DNA of 64,000 nt, from the NCBI RefSeq assembly GCF_040110915.1, contig NZ_CP157793.1, positions 1,252,939 through 1,316,938 of the forward strand, written 5' to 3'. This document shows, in pieces, positions 16,432 through 25,229 of this stretch. Every line of letters starts with the position of its first letter. Within the stretch, counting starts at the first letter, position 1. The DNA is from Stappia sp. Its GTDB lineage: Bacteria; Pseudomonadota; Alphaproteobacteria; Rhizobiales; Stappiaceae. The notes under the pieces are model-generated. The model did no database searches. It was not told the origin of the DNA and was given only the letters and a program-made list of their open reading frames with translations. A program made the position numbers and the translations under genes.

Positions 16432-17739
16432 ATGTTCGAGATTGCACTCTCCGCCTTGCTGATCCTGTCGCTTCTGATCTTTCTCGGGTCCGGGCTGTGG
16501 ATCGGCCTGTCGCTGCTGGGCGTCGGCCTGCTGGCCATGGCGGGTTTCACCTCCCGTCCCGTCGGCGACGCGATGGCGACGACGGTCTGGGCCCATACCT
16601 CGCTGTGGGGGCTGGCCTCTCTGCCGGTCTTCATCTGGATGGGCGAGATCCTGTTTCGCACGCGCTTGTCGGCGAGCCTGTTCAACGGCCTGTCGCCGCT
16701 GATGCGCCGGATGCCCGGCGGTCTGCTGCACGTCAACATCATGGGCTGCGCCACCTTCGCCTCGATTTCCGGCTCCTCCGCGGCAACGCTTGCCACCATC
16801 GGCAAGGTGACGGTGCCGGAACTGCGCAAGCGCAAGTACCCCGACAGGATGGCCTATGGCACGCTGGCGGGCGCGGGCACGCTGGGGCTCCTGATCCCGC
16901 CGTCGATCACCATGATCGTCTATGGCGTCACCGTGCAGGAAAGCATCGGCCGTCTCTTCATCGCCGGCATTCTGCCCGGTCTGATGCTGGCGGGGCTTTT
17001 CATCGGCTACATCATGATCTGGGGCATGGTGACGGAGGAGGGGCGCCGGCATCGCGAGGAGCCCGCCTCCTGGCGCGAGAAGCTTCAGGGCCTGCGCGAA
17101 CTCGCGCCCGTCGCCGGGCTCGTGGTGGCGGTGATCGGCTCGATCTACACCGGGATCGCCTCGCCCACCGAGGCCGCGGTGCTGGGCGTGGTCGGGGCGC
17201 TCGCGATCTCCGCGCTGCAGGGCGCGCTCACCTGGGAGAGCTTCCGCGACAGTCTGCTGGGCGCCACGCGCACCACGTCGATGATCATGCTCCTTCTCGC
17301 CGGCTCCGCCTTTCTGACGCTCGCCATGGGCTTCACCGGCCTGCCGCGTGCCCTGGCGGACTGGATCGGGGGCATGGACCTGCGCCCCTGGATGCTGATC
17401 GCGGTGCTGACCGTGTTCTACATCATTCTCGGCATGTTCCTGGACGGGATTTCCTCGATCGTCCTGACCATGGCCGTCATCGAGCCGCTGGTGCGCGCCG
17501 CCGGGATCGACATGATCTGGTTCGGGATCTTCGTGGTGCTCGTCGGGGAAATGGCGATGATCACCCCGCCCGTCGGCTTCAACCTCTTCCTGGTGCAGAG
17601 CATGACGGGTCGCGACATCGGGTTCATCGCCCGCGCGGCCGTTCCCATGTTTCTGCTGATGGTGGTGGCCGTCGTCCTGCTGACCGCCTTTCCGCAGATC
17701 GCGCTCTGGCTTCCCGACGTCATGACGCAGCGCAACTGA
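16432..17739 (+). CDS. TRAP transporter large permease (DctM family)
   Basis: A 435-residue membrane protein with about twelve hydrophobic segments. Family motifs include SISGSSAATLATIGKVTVPE near residue 110 and GTLGLLIPPSITMIVYG. It forms the ion-coupled channel with the small permease. The stop is followed 10 bp later by a usp-like remnant, the position where ectoine TRAP operons carry teaD. Confidence 0.94.
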   Translation: MFEIALSALLILSLLIFLGSGLWIGLSLLGVGLLAMAGFTSRPVGDAMATTVWAHTSLWGLASLPVFIWMGEILFRTRLSASLFNGLSPLMRRMPGGLLHVNIMGCATFASISGSSAATLATIGKVTVPELRKRKYPDRMAYGTLAGAGTLGLLIPPSITMIVYGVTVQESIGRLFIAGILPGLMLAGLFIGYIMIWGMVTEEGRRHREEPASWREKLQGLRELAPVAGLVVAVIGSIYTGIASPTEAAVLGVVGALAISALQGALTWESFRDSLLGATRTTSMIMLLLAGSAFLTLAMGFTGLPRALADWIGGMDLRPWMLIAVLTVFYIILGMFLDGISSIVLTMAVIEPLVRAAGIDMIWFGIFVVLVGEMAMITPPVGFNLFLVQSMTGRDIGFIARAAVPMFLLMVVAVVLLTAFPQIALWLPDVMTQRN

Positions 17740-17749
17740 GGAGACACTC

Positions 17750-17851
17750 ATGTACAGATCCGTCCTCGTTCCCCTCGACATTCACGACAGCGACGGTTGC
17801 CTGCGCATCGTGCGCCACGCGGAATGCTCGGTCCTGGTGGTGCGCTCATGA
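17750..17851 (+). pseudogene. Internally deleted universal stress protein gene (TeaD-like remnant)
   Basis: A 33-codon open frame whose first residues, MYRSVLVPLDI, are the start of a universal stress protein and whose last residues, RIVRHAECSVLVVRS, are the typical end (RHAxCPVLVVR). The middle, about 110 residues of a normal protein of about 145 residues, is missing with the frame kept. A GAGGAG site precedes it, and its TGA overlaps the next ATG as ATGA. USP genes (TeaD) follow ectoine TRAP transporters, so this looks like an in-frame deletion scar. A functional micropeptide cannot be excluded. Confidence 0.8.
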
Positions 17852-18591
17852 GGTTCGCGCCCGAATTCGACGCCGGCCCCCATCCGCGTGCCCAGATCGG
17901 GTTCCTGGCGGTCGCCAATGCCGATCTCATCGAACGCGACATGTTCGCCATGTGTCCGATGGGAGTGGGGCTGCATTTCACCCGCGTGCCGATGGGAACG
18001 GCCTGCACGCTCGCCAATCTGGCGGCGATGGAGGGGGACTTGCAGGCGGCGCTCGCCACCTTGATGCCCGCGCGCGACGACACGGACGTGATCACCTTCA
18101 ACTGCACGTCGGCGAGCTTCGTGATCGGGGACACCAAGGTGCGCGATATCATCCAGGCACAGCGCCCCGCGGTCGCGGCCACCACGATGGTCACCAGCGT
18201 CGTGTCGGCGCTGCGCGCGCTCGGCGTGCGTCGGATCGCGATGGGCACGGCCTACACCCCTGATATCAACCTCATGGAGCGTGCGTTCCTGGAGGCGCGC
18301 GGCATCGACTGCGTGTCGATGGAAGGGCTGGACCTGCTGACCGACCGGCAGATGAACCGGGTCTCGCCCGCCAGTCTGCTGGCGTTCGCCGCGCACGTGG
18401 ACCGGCCCGAGGCCGAGGCGGTGTTTCTCAGTTGCGGCGCCCTGCGCAGCGTGGAAATCCTTCAGGAGGCCGAGGCGCGGCTCGGCAAGCCCGTCATCTG
18501 CTCCAATCAGGCGAGCCTTTGGGAGTGTCTGCGGCTTGCGGGCGTCGGGGACAGGATCGCGGGCTTCGGGACATTGCTGCGCGACCTCTGA
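17848..18591 (+). CDS. Asp/Glu racemase-superfamily protein, EutA / maleate isomerase / arylmalonate decarboxylase-like
   Basis: A 247-residue protein of the Asp/Glu/hydantoin racemase fold. The two catalytic-position cysteines lie in TFNCTSASFVIGD (about residue 92) and FLSCGALRS (about 195). The sequence ALRALGVRRIAMGTAYTPDIN is characteristic of the maleate isomerase/EutA branch. The start overlaps the usp remnant by 4 bp, implying coupled translation. In ectoine/hydroxyectoine clusters EutA sits beside the M24 hydrolase and a cyclodeaminase-family protein, as here. The reaction is not established. Confidence 0.86.
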   Translation: MRFAPEFDAGPHPRAQIGFLAVANADLIERDMFAMCPMGVGLHFTRVPMGTACTLANLAAMEGDLQAALATLMPARDDTDVITFNCTSASFVIGDTKVRDIIQAQRPAVAATTMVTSVVSALRALGVRRIAMGTAYTPDINLMERAFLEARGIDCVSMEGLDLLTDRQMNRVSPASLLAFAAHVDRPEAEAVFLSCGALRSVEILQEAEARLGKPVICSNQASLWECLRLAGVGDRIAGFGTLLRDL

Positions 18592-18673
18592 GCGCGGGCC
18601 GAGCGGACGCGCCGGCCGGTCGGCGTCACGAGACGAGAACCGGACCGAGACGAAAACTGGACACGGGGTGACC

Positions 18674-19480
18674 ATGCTTGCGCTGTTTGTCTTCATGTTG
18701 GCGATCGGCGCCTTCGCCGGTGTCATGGCCGGGCTGCTGGGCGTTGGCGGCGGCATCGTGCTGGTGCCGGCCTTCTTCTATCTGTTCACCAGCCTCGGCT
18801 ATGGCGGCGATCAGGTGATGCAATTGTGCCTGGGCACGTCGCTGGCGACCATCGTCGTCACCTCGCTCCGCTCCCTGCAGGCGCACAATCGCAAGGGGGC
18901 CGTCGACTGGGAGATCCTCAGGGGCTGGGGCTGGGGGATCGCGCTCGGCGCCGTCATCGGCGGTTTTGCCGCCTCCGCCCTGCGCTCGGAGGTTCTGCAG
19001 GCCGTCTTCGGATTTCTCGGCATTCTCGTCGGCTGGTATCTCGCCTTCGGCAAGTCGGGGTGGCGGATCGCCGAGGCGCTTCCCAAGGGGGGCTTGCGCG
19101 CGGTGCTGTCGTCGGTTCTGGGCTTTCTTTCGGTGTTGATGGGGATCGGCGGCGGCAGCCTCGGGGTTCCCCTGATGAGCCTGCACAATGTGGCCATCCA
19201 CCGGGCGGTTGCCACGGCCGCCGGTTTCGGTCTGGCGATCTCCATTCCCGCGCTGCCCGGCTTCCTGAGCGTCGACATTCCCGCCGACGTGCGTCCGCCG
19301 CTGACGCTCGGGGCGATCAATCTTCCCGCCTTTGCCCTTGTCATCGCCATGACCCTGATCACCACGCCCTACGGCGCGCGGCTGGCGCATGCGATGGACC
19401 CCAAGCCGCTGAAGCGCGTCTTTGCCGTGTTCCTGACCCTGGTGGCCCTGAACATGCTGCGAAAGGCCTTCGGCTTCTGA
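18674..19480 (+). CDS. TauE/SafE-family membrane transporter
   Basis: A 268-residue membrane protein with about eight helices. It has the paired family segments GLLGVGGGIVLVPAFFYLF near the N-terminus and GIGGGSLGVPLMSLHN in the second half. TauE/SafE proteins usually export sulfite, sulfoacetate or small organic anions. Here it sits between the racemase-like gene and ornithine cyclodeaminase, so it may export a pathway product. ATG 18674 follows GGGGTGACC; a GTG 6 bp upstream is an alternative. Confidence 0.9.
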   Translation: MLALFVFMLAIGAFAGVMAGLLGVGGGIVLVPAFFYLFTSLGYGGDQVMQLCLGTSLATIVVTSLRSLQAHNRKGAVDWEILRGWGWGIALGAVIGGFAASALRSEVLQAVFGFLGILVGWYLAFGKSGWRIAEALPKGGLRAVLSSVLGFLSVLMGIGGGSLGVPLMSLHNVAIHRAVATAAGFGLAISIPALPGFLSVDIPADVRPPLTLGAINLPAFALVIAMTLITTPYGARLAHAMDPKPLKRVFAVFLTLVALNMLRKAFGF

Positions 19481-19497
19481 GATCTGGAGAAACGCCA

Positions 19498-20562
19498 ATG
19501 AACACCTCCGCGAAATCGCCGGCGCCCTCGCATCTTGCCTATGTTCCCTTCGTCAGTGTCGAGAACATGATGAAGCTGGTGCATCGCATCGGCATCGAAG
19601 AGATGCTGCGGGATCTGACGGACTGGATCGAGGAAGACTTCCGCAAGTGGCCGCAGTTCGACAAGACACCGCGCGTCGCGTCGCATTCCGGGGTCGGCGT
19701 GATCGAGCTGATGCCGACGTCGGACGGCGAGATGTACGGCTTCAAGTATGTCAACGGTCATCCCAAGAACACCAGCGAGGGCCTGCAGACGGTGACGGCC
19801 TTCGGCCTTCTCGCGGAGGTCTCGACCGGCTACCCGGTGCTCCTGAGCGAAATGACCGTCCTGACCGCGTTGCGCACGGCCGCGACCTCGGCCATGGTGG
19901 CGCGGCATCTCGCGCCCGGGCGGGCGCGCACCATGGCGATGATCGGCAATGGCGCGCAGTCGGAGTTTCAGGCGATGGCAATGCGCGCGGTCTGCGGCAT
20001 CGACCGTCTTCGCCTCTTCGACAAGGACAGCCGCGCCACGGAAAAGCTGATGCGCAATCTGGCGGGTCAGGGCTTTCACCTGACCGCCTGCGCCGCGCCG
20101 GAAGAGGCCATCGAGGGCGCCGAGATCATCACCACCTGCACCGCCGACAAGCAATATGCCACCATCCTGACCGACAACATGGTCGGCGCCGGGGTGCACA
20201 TCAACGCCATCGGCGGCGACTGCCCCGGCAAGACGGAATTGCACAAGGATATCCTGACGCGCTCGGACGTCTTCGTGGAGTATCCGCCGCAGACGCGCAT
20301 CGAGGGCGAGATCCAGCAGATGCCGGAGGACTTTCCGGTCACGGAAATCTGGGAGGTGATCACCGGCGCGCGGCCCGGCCGCACGGACGAACGCCAGATC
20401 ACGCTGTTCGACGGCGTGGGCTTTGCCATCGAGGATTTCTCCGCCCTGCGCTACGTGCGGGCGAAGGTCGAGGAAAGGGGACTGTGCGACCGGCTCGACA
20501 TGATCGCGGATCCGGACGATCCGCGCGACCTCTTCGGCATGCTGCAGCGCGCGCGTCCCTGA
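19498..20562 (+). CDS. arcB: Ornithine cyclodeaminase
   Basis: A 354-residue member of the ornithine cyclodeaminase/mu-crystallin family, converting L-ornithine to L-proline and ammonia with bound NAD. The long conserved blocks RVASHSGVGVIELMP, YGFKYVNGHPKNT, GYPVLLSEMTVLTALRTAAT, the NAD loop IGNGAQSEFQA, NAIGGDCPGKTEL and the C-terminal FDGVGFAIEDFSALRY match bacterial bona fide OCD more closely than the shorter EutC. It lies 17 bp after the exporter and ends the operon. Its presence suggests the pathway releases ornithine or a close analogue. Confidence 0.92.
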   Translation: MNTSAKSPAPSHLAYVPFVSVENMMKLVHRIGIEEMLRDLTDWIEEDFRKWPQFDKTPRVASHSGVGVIELMPTSDGEMYGFKYVNGHPKNTSEGLQTVTAFGLLAEVSTGYPVLLSEMTVLTALRTAATSAMVARHLAPGRARTMAMIGNGAQSEFQAMAMRAVCGIDRLRLFDKDSRATEKLMRNLAGQGFHLTACAAPEEAIEGAEIITTCTADKQYATILTDNMVGAGVHINAIGGDCPGKTELHKDILTRSDVFVEYPPQTRIEGEIQQMPEDFPVTEIWEVITGARPGRTDERQITLFDGVGFAIEDFSALRYVRAKVEERGLCDRLDMIADPDDPRDLFGMLQRARP

Positions 20563-20871
20563 CGCGGCCGGCGCCGGCGCTTCAACAGTTGAACCAGGCG
20601 CGCCGAACAGCCCATTCGGTAGCGTGCGCGGATGTCGGGGGCGTTCAGACCGGCGGGTTGACGTCGTTTGCCGGCGGGACCCTCCGGAAGCGCATCATGC
20701 CCTTATCGGCGGGAACATCCGACAAGATGCCGACCCGTGCGAGGCGTCATGACTGCCTCCTGCGGGGTCTTGCAAGTCCCTCAACCCGCGTCGGGATCGA
20801 GATCGGGTGCGTGGCTTTGGAGACGCCGATGAAACTGGTCGGCCTCGGGCACTTCACGACGAATGGTGCAG
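20563..20871. other. 309-bp intergenic stretch with no recognised gene
   Basis: This is the gap between the ends of the convergent ornithine cyclodeaminase and mocR genes. I see no coding frame with a ribosome site, no RNA gene and no convincing terminator. A short GGCCGGCGCCGG self-complementary run just after the cyclodeaminase stop may slow transcription. Confidence 0.5.
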
Positions 20872-22368
20872 CTAGCTACGTCGCGTGGTGTGCGCCGATC
20901 CGGTCATCTGGTCAAAAGCCGCGGCCAGTTTCTCCATGCCTTTCCTGATTTCCGGCTCTTCGGACGAGGCAAATCCAAGGAACAGGCCATTTGTCTTTTT
21001 CTGGCCGATATAGAAGCGCGAAAGCGTCGGGGCCACGACGCCTTTGTCGCGTGCCGCGGCCGAAAGGGCGACATCCGACAGATCTTCGTTCAGATAGACC
21101 GTCTGCTGCATTCCCGTACTCGTCGGCGTGTAGGTGACGGCGCCTCCGATCTGGCGCTCGATCTCCCTGAGGAAGGCGTTGCGACGCGCGAGATAGGCCT
21201 TCTTCATCTGCCGGACATGCTCGGAGAACCGGCCGTCGTCGATGAACTCGGCCAGGGCAAACTGGACCACCTTGCTGGCCGCCTGACCCGTGTGGTGCAG
21301 GGCGTTGGTGATGGCGGCGCACAGTTGCGGCGGAGCGACGAGGTATCCAACCCTGATCCCGGGCAACATGGTCTTGGAAAAGGTGCCCATATAGACCACC
21401 GAACGTCCCCGATCGAGGCTCCAGAGCGTGGAGATCGACGGACCCGCATAGCGGAATTCACTGTCGTAATCGTCTTCAATTATCAGGGCGCCGGAGCGCC
21501 GCGCCACATCGAGGAGCTTCAGACGCCGGACGAGCGAGAGCAGCACGCCTTTCGGACACTGGTGCGAGGGGCTTGTATAAATCAGCTTCGGCGCGGGGGC
21601 GAGGTCGTCAGGAGGGTGAAGGCCCTGACTGTCGACCTCTATCGGCCGAAGGGCCAGACCCGCGCCGCGAAAGGCACCGCGCGCGCCGAGATAGCCCGGC
21701 TCTTCGATCCAGGCCGTGTCGCCGATGTCGGTGGTGACCCGCGCGAGCAGATCGAGAGCGGCCTGCGCTCCGTTCAGGACCACGATCTGATCCGTCTCCG
21801 GGCGGAACCCGCGGGTTGTCGCCAGATGGTCGGCAATGGAGCGCTTGAGTTCCTCGGTCCCGGCGATTTCGCCGTAGTCGAACCGCCTGATGGCGGAGCG
21901 TCGGGCGGCGCGGTTGATGTAGCGGGCCCAAAGCTCGTGAGGGAAGAGGTCCAGCGCCGGCAGTCCGGCGGCGAACGACCTGTCCTTGTACTGCGGAAGA
22001 TAGCGCGGACTGTCGCTCAGGCTCTCTCCGCGGCGCGAGAGCCGGATGCGTGAAAGGGACGGTTCGTCGATGACTTCGGTGCTGGCGCGGATCTCCCGCA
22101 GCGCCGGCAAGTCGGCGACCTTCGTGCCCGCGCCCTGCACCGAAACCAGATACTGCTCCACGCAGAGATGCTCGTAGGCCGCGGTGACCGTGTTGCGCGA
22201 CAGGTTCAGTTGTTCGGCGAGCTTGCGCGTCGAGGGAAGATCGGTGCCCGGCAACAAGGTGCCGTCGAGAATGGCCTCGCGGATGCCGTCGAAGAGCTGG
22301 GTCGCGAGCGTACGCTTGCTGTTGCGATCCAGGTCAAGGAATTCGAACAGCCCGACAAACCGCGCCAC
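20872..22368 (-). CDS. MocR/GabR-type regulator (GntR helix-turn-helix fused to aminotransferase fold)
   Basis: A 498-residue protein. The N-terminal GntR winged helix covers about residues 15-80 (PGTDLPSTRKLAEQLNLSRN, TVTAAYEHL). A long linker leads to a fold-type I aminotransferase domain whose PLP lysine lies in TFSKTMLPGIRVGY. GTG 22368 is chosen because GGGGGAG lies just upstream and the protein then has normal MocR length; further upstream the frame runs across the operator region. It is divergent from a class III aminotransferase. TGGCCC half-sites 23 bp apart upstream of that gene and of the ABC operon suggest it controls both. Confidence 0.93.
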   Translation of the reverse strand: MARFVGLFEFLDLDRNSKRTLATQLFDGIREAILDGTLLPGTDLPSTRKLAEQLNLSRNTVTAAYEHLCVEQYLVSVQGAGTKVADLPALREIRASTEVIDEPSLSRIRLSRRGESLSDSPRYLPQYKDRSFAAGLPALDLFPHELWARYINRAARRSAIRRFDYGEIAGTEELKRSIADHLATTRGFRPETDQIVVLNGAQAALDLLARVTTDIGDTAWIEEPGYLGARGAFRGAGLALRPIEVDSQGLHPPDDLAPAPKLIYTSPSHQCPKGVLLSLVRRLKLLDVARRSGALIIEDDYDSEFRYAGPSISTLWSLDRGRSVVYMGTFSKTMLPGIRVGYLVAPPQLCAAITNALHHTGQAASKVVQFALAEFIDDGRFSEHVRQMKKAYLARRNAFLREIERQIGGAVTYTPTSTGMQQTVYLNEDLSDVALSAAARDKGVVAPTLSRFYIGQKKTNGLFLGFASSEEPEIRKGMEKLAAAFDQMTGSAHTTRRS

Positions 22369-22454
22369 GGCACTCCCCCTTGTCCTCTTGTCGTATCGCC
22401 TTGCCGCACGGCGCGTGGGCAGAGGATCCCGCTTGCGAGCGAACGGACGCCAAG

Positions 22455-22505
22455 TGGCCCTTTTACTAAAAGATAATTGGCTCTGTTTCCAGAACCATTT
22501 GGCCG
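22455..22505. promoter_or_regulatory. Candidate MocR operator upstream of the aminotransferase gene
   Basis: Direct half-sites TGGCCC (22455), TGGCTC (22478) and TGGCCG (22500) are spaced 23 and 22 bp apart, about two helical turns, in an otherwise AT-rich patch. MocR-type regulators are known to bind spaced direct repeats. The first two half-sites and part of their spacer recur at 23934-23968 before the ABC transporter. Confidence 0.7.
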
Positions 22506-22547
22506 GTAGCTCTCGGTTTCCTTGTGAGAAACCGAAAGGCGAGAAAA

Positions 22548-23933
22548 TTGGCGACATCGGCGCGACACGGATTGGATCTCGTTCACCAGTTCTCGGACCT
22601 TCTGGCGCATCGACGCGGCGAAACGACCACGATCGTCCGGGGGGAGGGCGTTCATGTCTTCGATGCCGAGGGCAACCGCTACATCGATGCGATGTCGGGG
22701 TCGTCCTGCGCCAGTCTGGGATTCAGCGACGACCGTCTTGTCCAGGCGATGACGGAACAGGCCGGAAAACTGCCGTATTACCACCTGTTCGCGCAGAAAT
22801 CCCATGAGCCCGCGGAGCGCCTCGCGCGGCAGCTCAGCGCGATGGCGCCCGAGCATCTGAACCACGTGCTCTTCGCAAATTCCGGTTCCGAGGCGAATGA
22901 CGCCGCGATCAGGATCGTCCGCGCCGTCAATATCAGCCGCGGACGGCCCGAAAAGCGGCGGGTGATTGCGCGGCACGCCGGCTATCACGGCTCGACGACG
23001 CTCAGCGCGTCTGTGACCGGGCAGGCCCACATGCGTTTCGGGTCGCGCGGCGTGTCCCCCGATGTCTGCTTCGTTCCGGAGGTCTGCTACTACCGCCACG
23101 GCCACGACGGCGAGAGCGAAGAGGCCTATGCGGCCCGATCCGCGGCGGAGCTGGAGGCGGCGATCCTTGCGGCCGGGCCCGATACCGTGGCGGCATTCAT
23201 CGCCGAGCCGGTGATGGCGTCGGCGGGCTGCCTCCTTCCTCCGAAGGGGTATTTTCAGTTCGTCGACGAGGTGCTTCGGCGCCATGATGTCGCTCTGATC
23301 GCCGACGAGGTGGTGTGCGGGCTCGGTCGCCTGGATTCGCCTTTCGGCTCGACCAGATACGGTCTTCGTCCGGACCTGATGACGCTCGCCAAGCCGCTGA
23401 CCGGGGGCTACTTCCCGCTGTCCGCGGTGCTGATGACGGACGAGATCTACGATGCGGTGACGCTTGAAAGCGCAAAATCCGGGTTGCTGGGACATGGATT
23501 GACCTATGGCGGTCATCCGGTCGGCTGCGCGGTCGCCGGCGCGGCGCTGGAGATCTATGCGCGAGCGGAATTCCGGAGAAACCTGCACGCAACGATCGCG
23601 GCATTCGAACGACATCTGGCCGCGATCGCCGATTCCCCGATCGTTGGCGAGACGCGGAATGCCGGCCTGCTCGGCGCGCTCGAGATCGTGGCCGACAAGA
23701 CGACGCGCCAGCGCTTCGATGCGGTGGAAAACGTCACGCTGAAGATCGGCCGCGCGCTCCAGAAAAACGGAGTCATCACCCGCTGGACGCGCGAGACCGT
23801 CAACCTGTGCCCGCCGCTCGTTATCTCCGAGGATGAACTGGAGGTGCTGTTCGGCGCTCTGCGCGCATCGCTTGACCAGGTCGCCGCCGAAGTCGCGCGC
23901 AAGGCGGGGGAGGGCTCAGCCTCCTTCGCATGA
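22548..23933 (+). CDS. Class III (omega-) aminotransferase, PLP-dependent
   Basis: About 461 residues, fold type I, class III aminotransferase. It has NSGSEANDAAIRIVRA near residue 115, RHAGYHGSTTLSAS, a catalytic-site aspartate in IADEVVCGLGR and the PLP lysine in LAKPLTGGYFPLSAV. The family moves terminal amino groups of polyamines, GABA, beta-alanine or similar amines. The start is uncertain: TTG 22548 has AAGGCGAG upstream, while GTG 22524 has no ribosome site. It is divergent from mocR and precedes a polyamine-type ABC importer and an aldehyde dehydrogenase, pointing to catabolism of an imported amine. Confidence 0.9.
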   Translation: MATSARHGLDLVHQFSDLLAHRRGETTTIVRGEGVHVFDAEGNRYIDAMSGSSCASLGFSDDRLVQAMTEQAGKLPYYHLFAQKSHEPAERLARQLSAMAPEHLNHVLFANSGSEANDAAIRIVRAVNISRGRPEKRRVIARHAGYHGSTTLSASVTGQAHMRFGSRGVSPDVCFVPEVCYYRHGHDGESEEAYAARSAAELEAAILAAGPDTVAAFIAEPVMASAGCLLPPKGYFQFVDEVLRRHDVALIADEVVCGLGRLDSPFGSTRYGLRPDLMTLAKPLTGGYFPLSAVLMTDEIYDAVTLESAKSGLLGHGLTYGGHPVGCAVAGAALEIYARAEFRRNLHATIAAFERHLAAIADSPIVGETRNAGLLGALEIVADKTTRQRFDAVENVTLKIGRALQKNGVITRWTRETVNLCPPLVISEDELEVLFGALRASLDQVAAEVARKAGEGSASFA

Positions 23934-23968
23934 AGTGGCCCACCCAAAATCAGAAAAATGGCCCTGCT
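23934..23968. promoter_or_regulatory. Second candidate MocR operator upstream of the ABC transporter operon
   Basis: AAGTGGCCC begins at 23933 and ATGGCCCTG lies at 23958. The TGGCCC cores (23936 and 23959) are exactly 23 bp apart, the same spacing and flanks as the operator before the aminotransferase gene. It directly follows the aminotransferase stop and is 88 bp before the ATPase start. Confidence 0.7.
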
Positions 23969-24051
23969 CCAGGGGCAAATCGGGATCGGAGGCTTTGCTC
24001 GGCAACCGGGAGGCCCGCGCGACCGCCGGGACATCGAAACAAGGAAAATCC

Positions 24052-25194
24052 ATGAACGACGGAACCGATAGCGAGATCGTGCGGGAGGACGACGATTTCA
24101 TTCGTTTTCAGGCTGTGAAGAAGAGCTACCCCGGCGGGGTCGATGTCATTGCCAATCTCGACCTTTCCGTCAGGAAGGGGGAGTTCATGACGCTTCTGGG
24201 GCCGTCTGGCTCGGGAAAATCGACCCTTTTGATGATGCTGGCGGGTTTCGAAAAGCCGACGGCCGGCACGATCGCGGTGGGCGGCCGGGATTTCACCCAT
24301 ATCCCCCCGAACAAGCGCAACATCGGCGTGGTCTTCCAGGATTATGCCCTGTTTCCGCACATGACGGTTGCCGAAAACGTGGGATACGCGCTCCGCGCCC
24401 GCCGGGTTCCGCGCGACCGGCAGGTCGAGAAGGTGAAGGCGGCGCTGTCTCTGGTCAGGCTGGAGGGGTTTGGACATCGCCGGCCCTCCGAGCTTTCCGG
24501 AGGTCAGCGCCAGCGGGTCGCCCTGGCGCGGGCTCTGGTCTTCGATCCCGACCTCGTTCTGATGGATGAACCGCTGAGCGCGCTCGACAGGCAGCTGCGC
24601 GACCACATGCAGATCGAGCTCAAGCGGCTGCACGAGAAGTTGGGCCTCACGGTGCTGTTCGTCACCCACGATCAGGCCGAAGCGCTGACCATGTCGGACC
24701 GCATCGTCGTTCTCAACGGCGGTGCGATCGAGCAGGTCGGCACGCCCGAGGACGTTTATCACCGCTCCGGCAGCTTCTTCGTCGCGACGTTTATCGGAGA
24801 GACGAACGTCATCGAGGGAACGCTCGATGCGGTTGCGGAAGGCAGGGGCGAGGTTCGCCTGCCCGATGGTGTCCGGCTGACATGTCAGGTGAGCGACGGG
24901 ATGGTTCCGTGGCAGGCGGTCAAGCTTCTTGTCCGTCCCGAGCATGTCCGCGTCGAGACCCGGCAGGGGGGCGCCGAAACAGCTCGTTCCGACATGCTGC
25001 CCGGGCGCGTCGAGGAGCGGATTTTCTACGGCGATCACCTTCGCCTGACCATTGCCACGAGCGGCGGCGGCTCGCTGGTGGCGAAGATCGAGCAGCACGC
25101 ACCCGACCGGAAATACGAGATCGGCGCCGAGGTCGCGGTCCGGTTTCTGCCCGATTACCTGCGGGCCTACCCGCATGACGAGGCCGCAAACTGA
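24052..25194 (+). CDS. potA: Polyamine/putrescine-type ABC transporter ATP-binding protein
   Basis: A 380-residue ATPase. Walker A is GPSGSGKST, Q-loop VVFQDYALFPH, signature ELSGGQRQRVALARAL, Walker B LVLMDEPLSALD, H-loop FVTHDQAEAL. A C-terminal TOBE domain (about 285-375) is typical of the PotA/FbpC/CysA group. It starts the importer operon (ATPase, binding protein, two permeases) behind the second MocR-like operator. The symbol is by family; the ligand is not known. Confidence 0.9.
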   Translation: MNDGTDSEIVREDDDFIRFQAVKKSYPGGVDVIANLDLSVRKGEFMTLLGPSGSGKSTLLMMLAGFEKPTAGTIAVGGRDFTHIPPNKRNIGVVFQDYALFPHMTVAENVGYALRARRVPRDRQVEKVKAALSLVRLEGFGHRRPSELSGGQRQRVALARALVFDPDLVLMDEPLSALDRQLRDHMQIELKRLHEKLGLTVLFVTHDQAEALTMSDRIVVLNGGAIEQVGTPEDVYHRSGSFFVATFIGETNVIEGTLDAVAEGRGEVRLPDGVRLTCQVSDGMVPWQAVKLLVRPEHVRVETRQGGAETARSDMLPGRVEERIFYGDHLRLTIATSGGGSLVAKIEQHAPDRKYEIGAEVAVRFLPDYLRAYPHDEAAN

Positions 25195-25229
25195 AAACTC
25201 GGAAAAAATCAAACCGACTGGAGGGAAGA

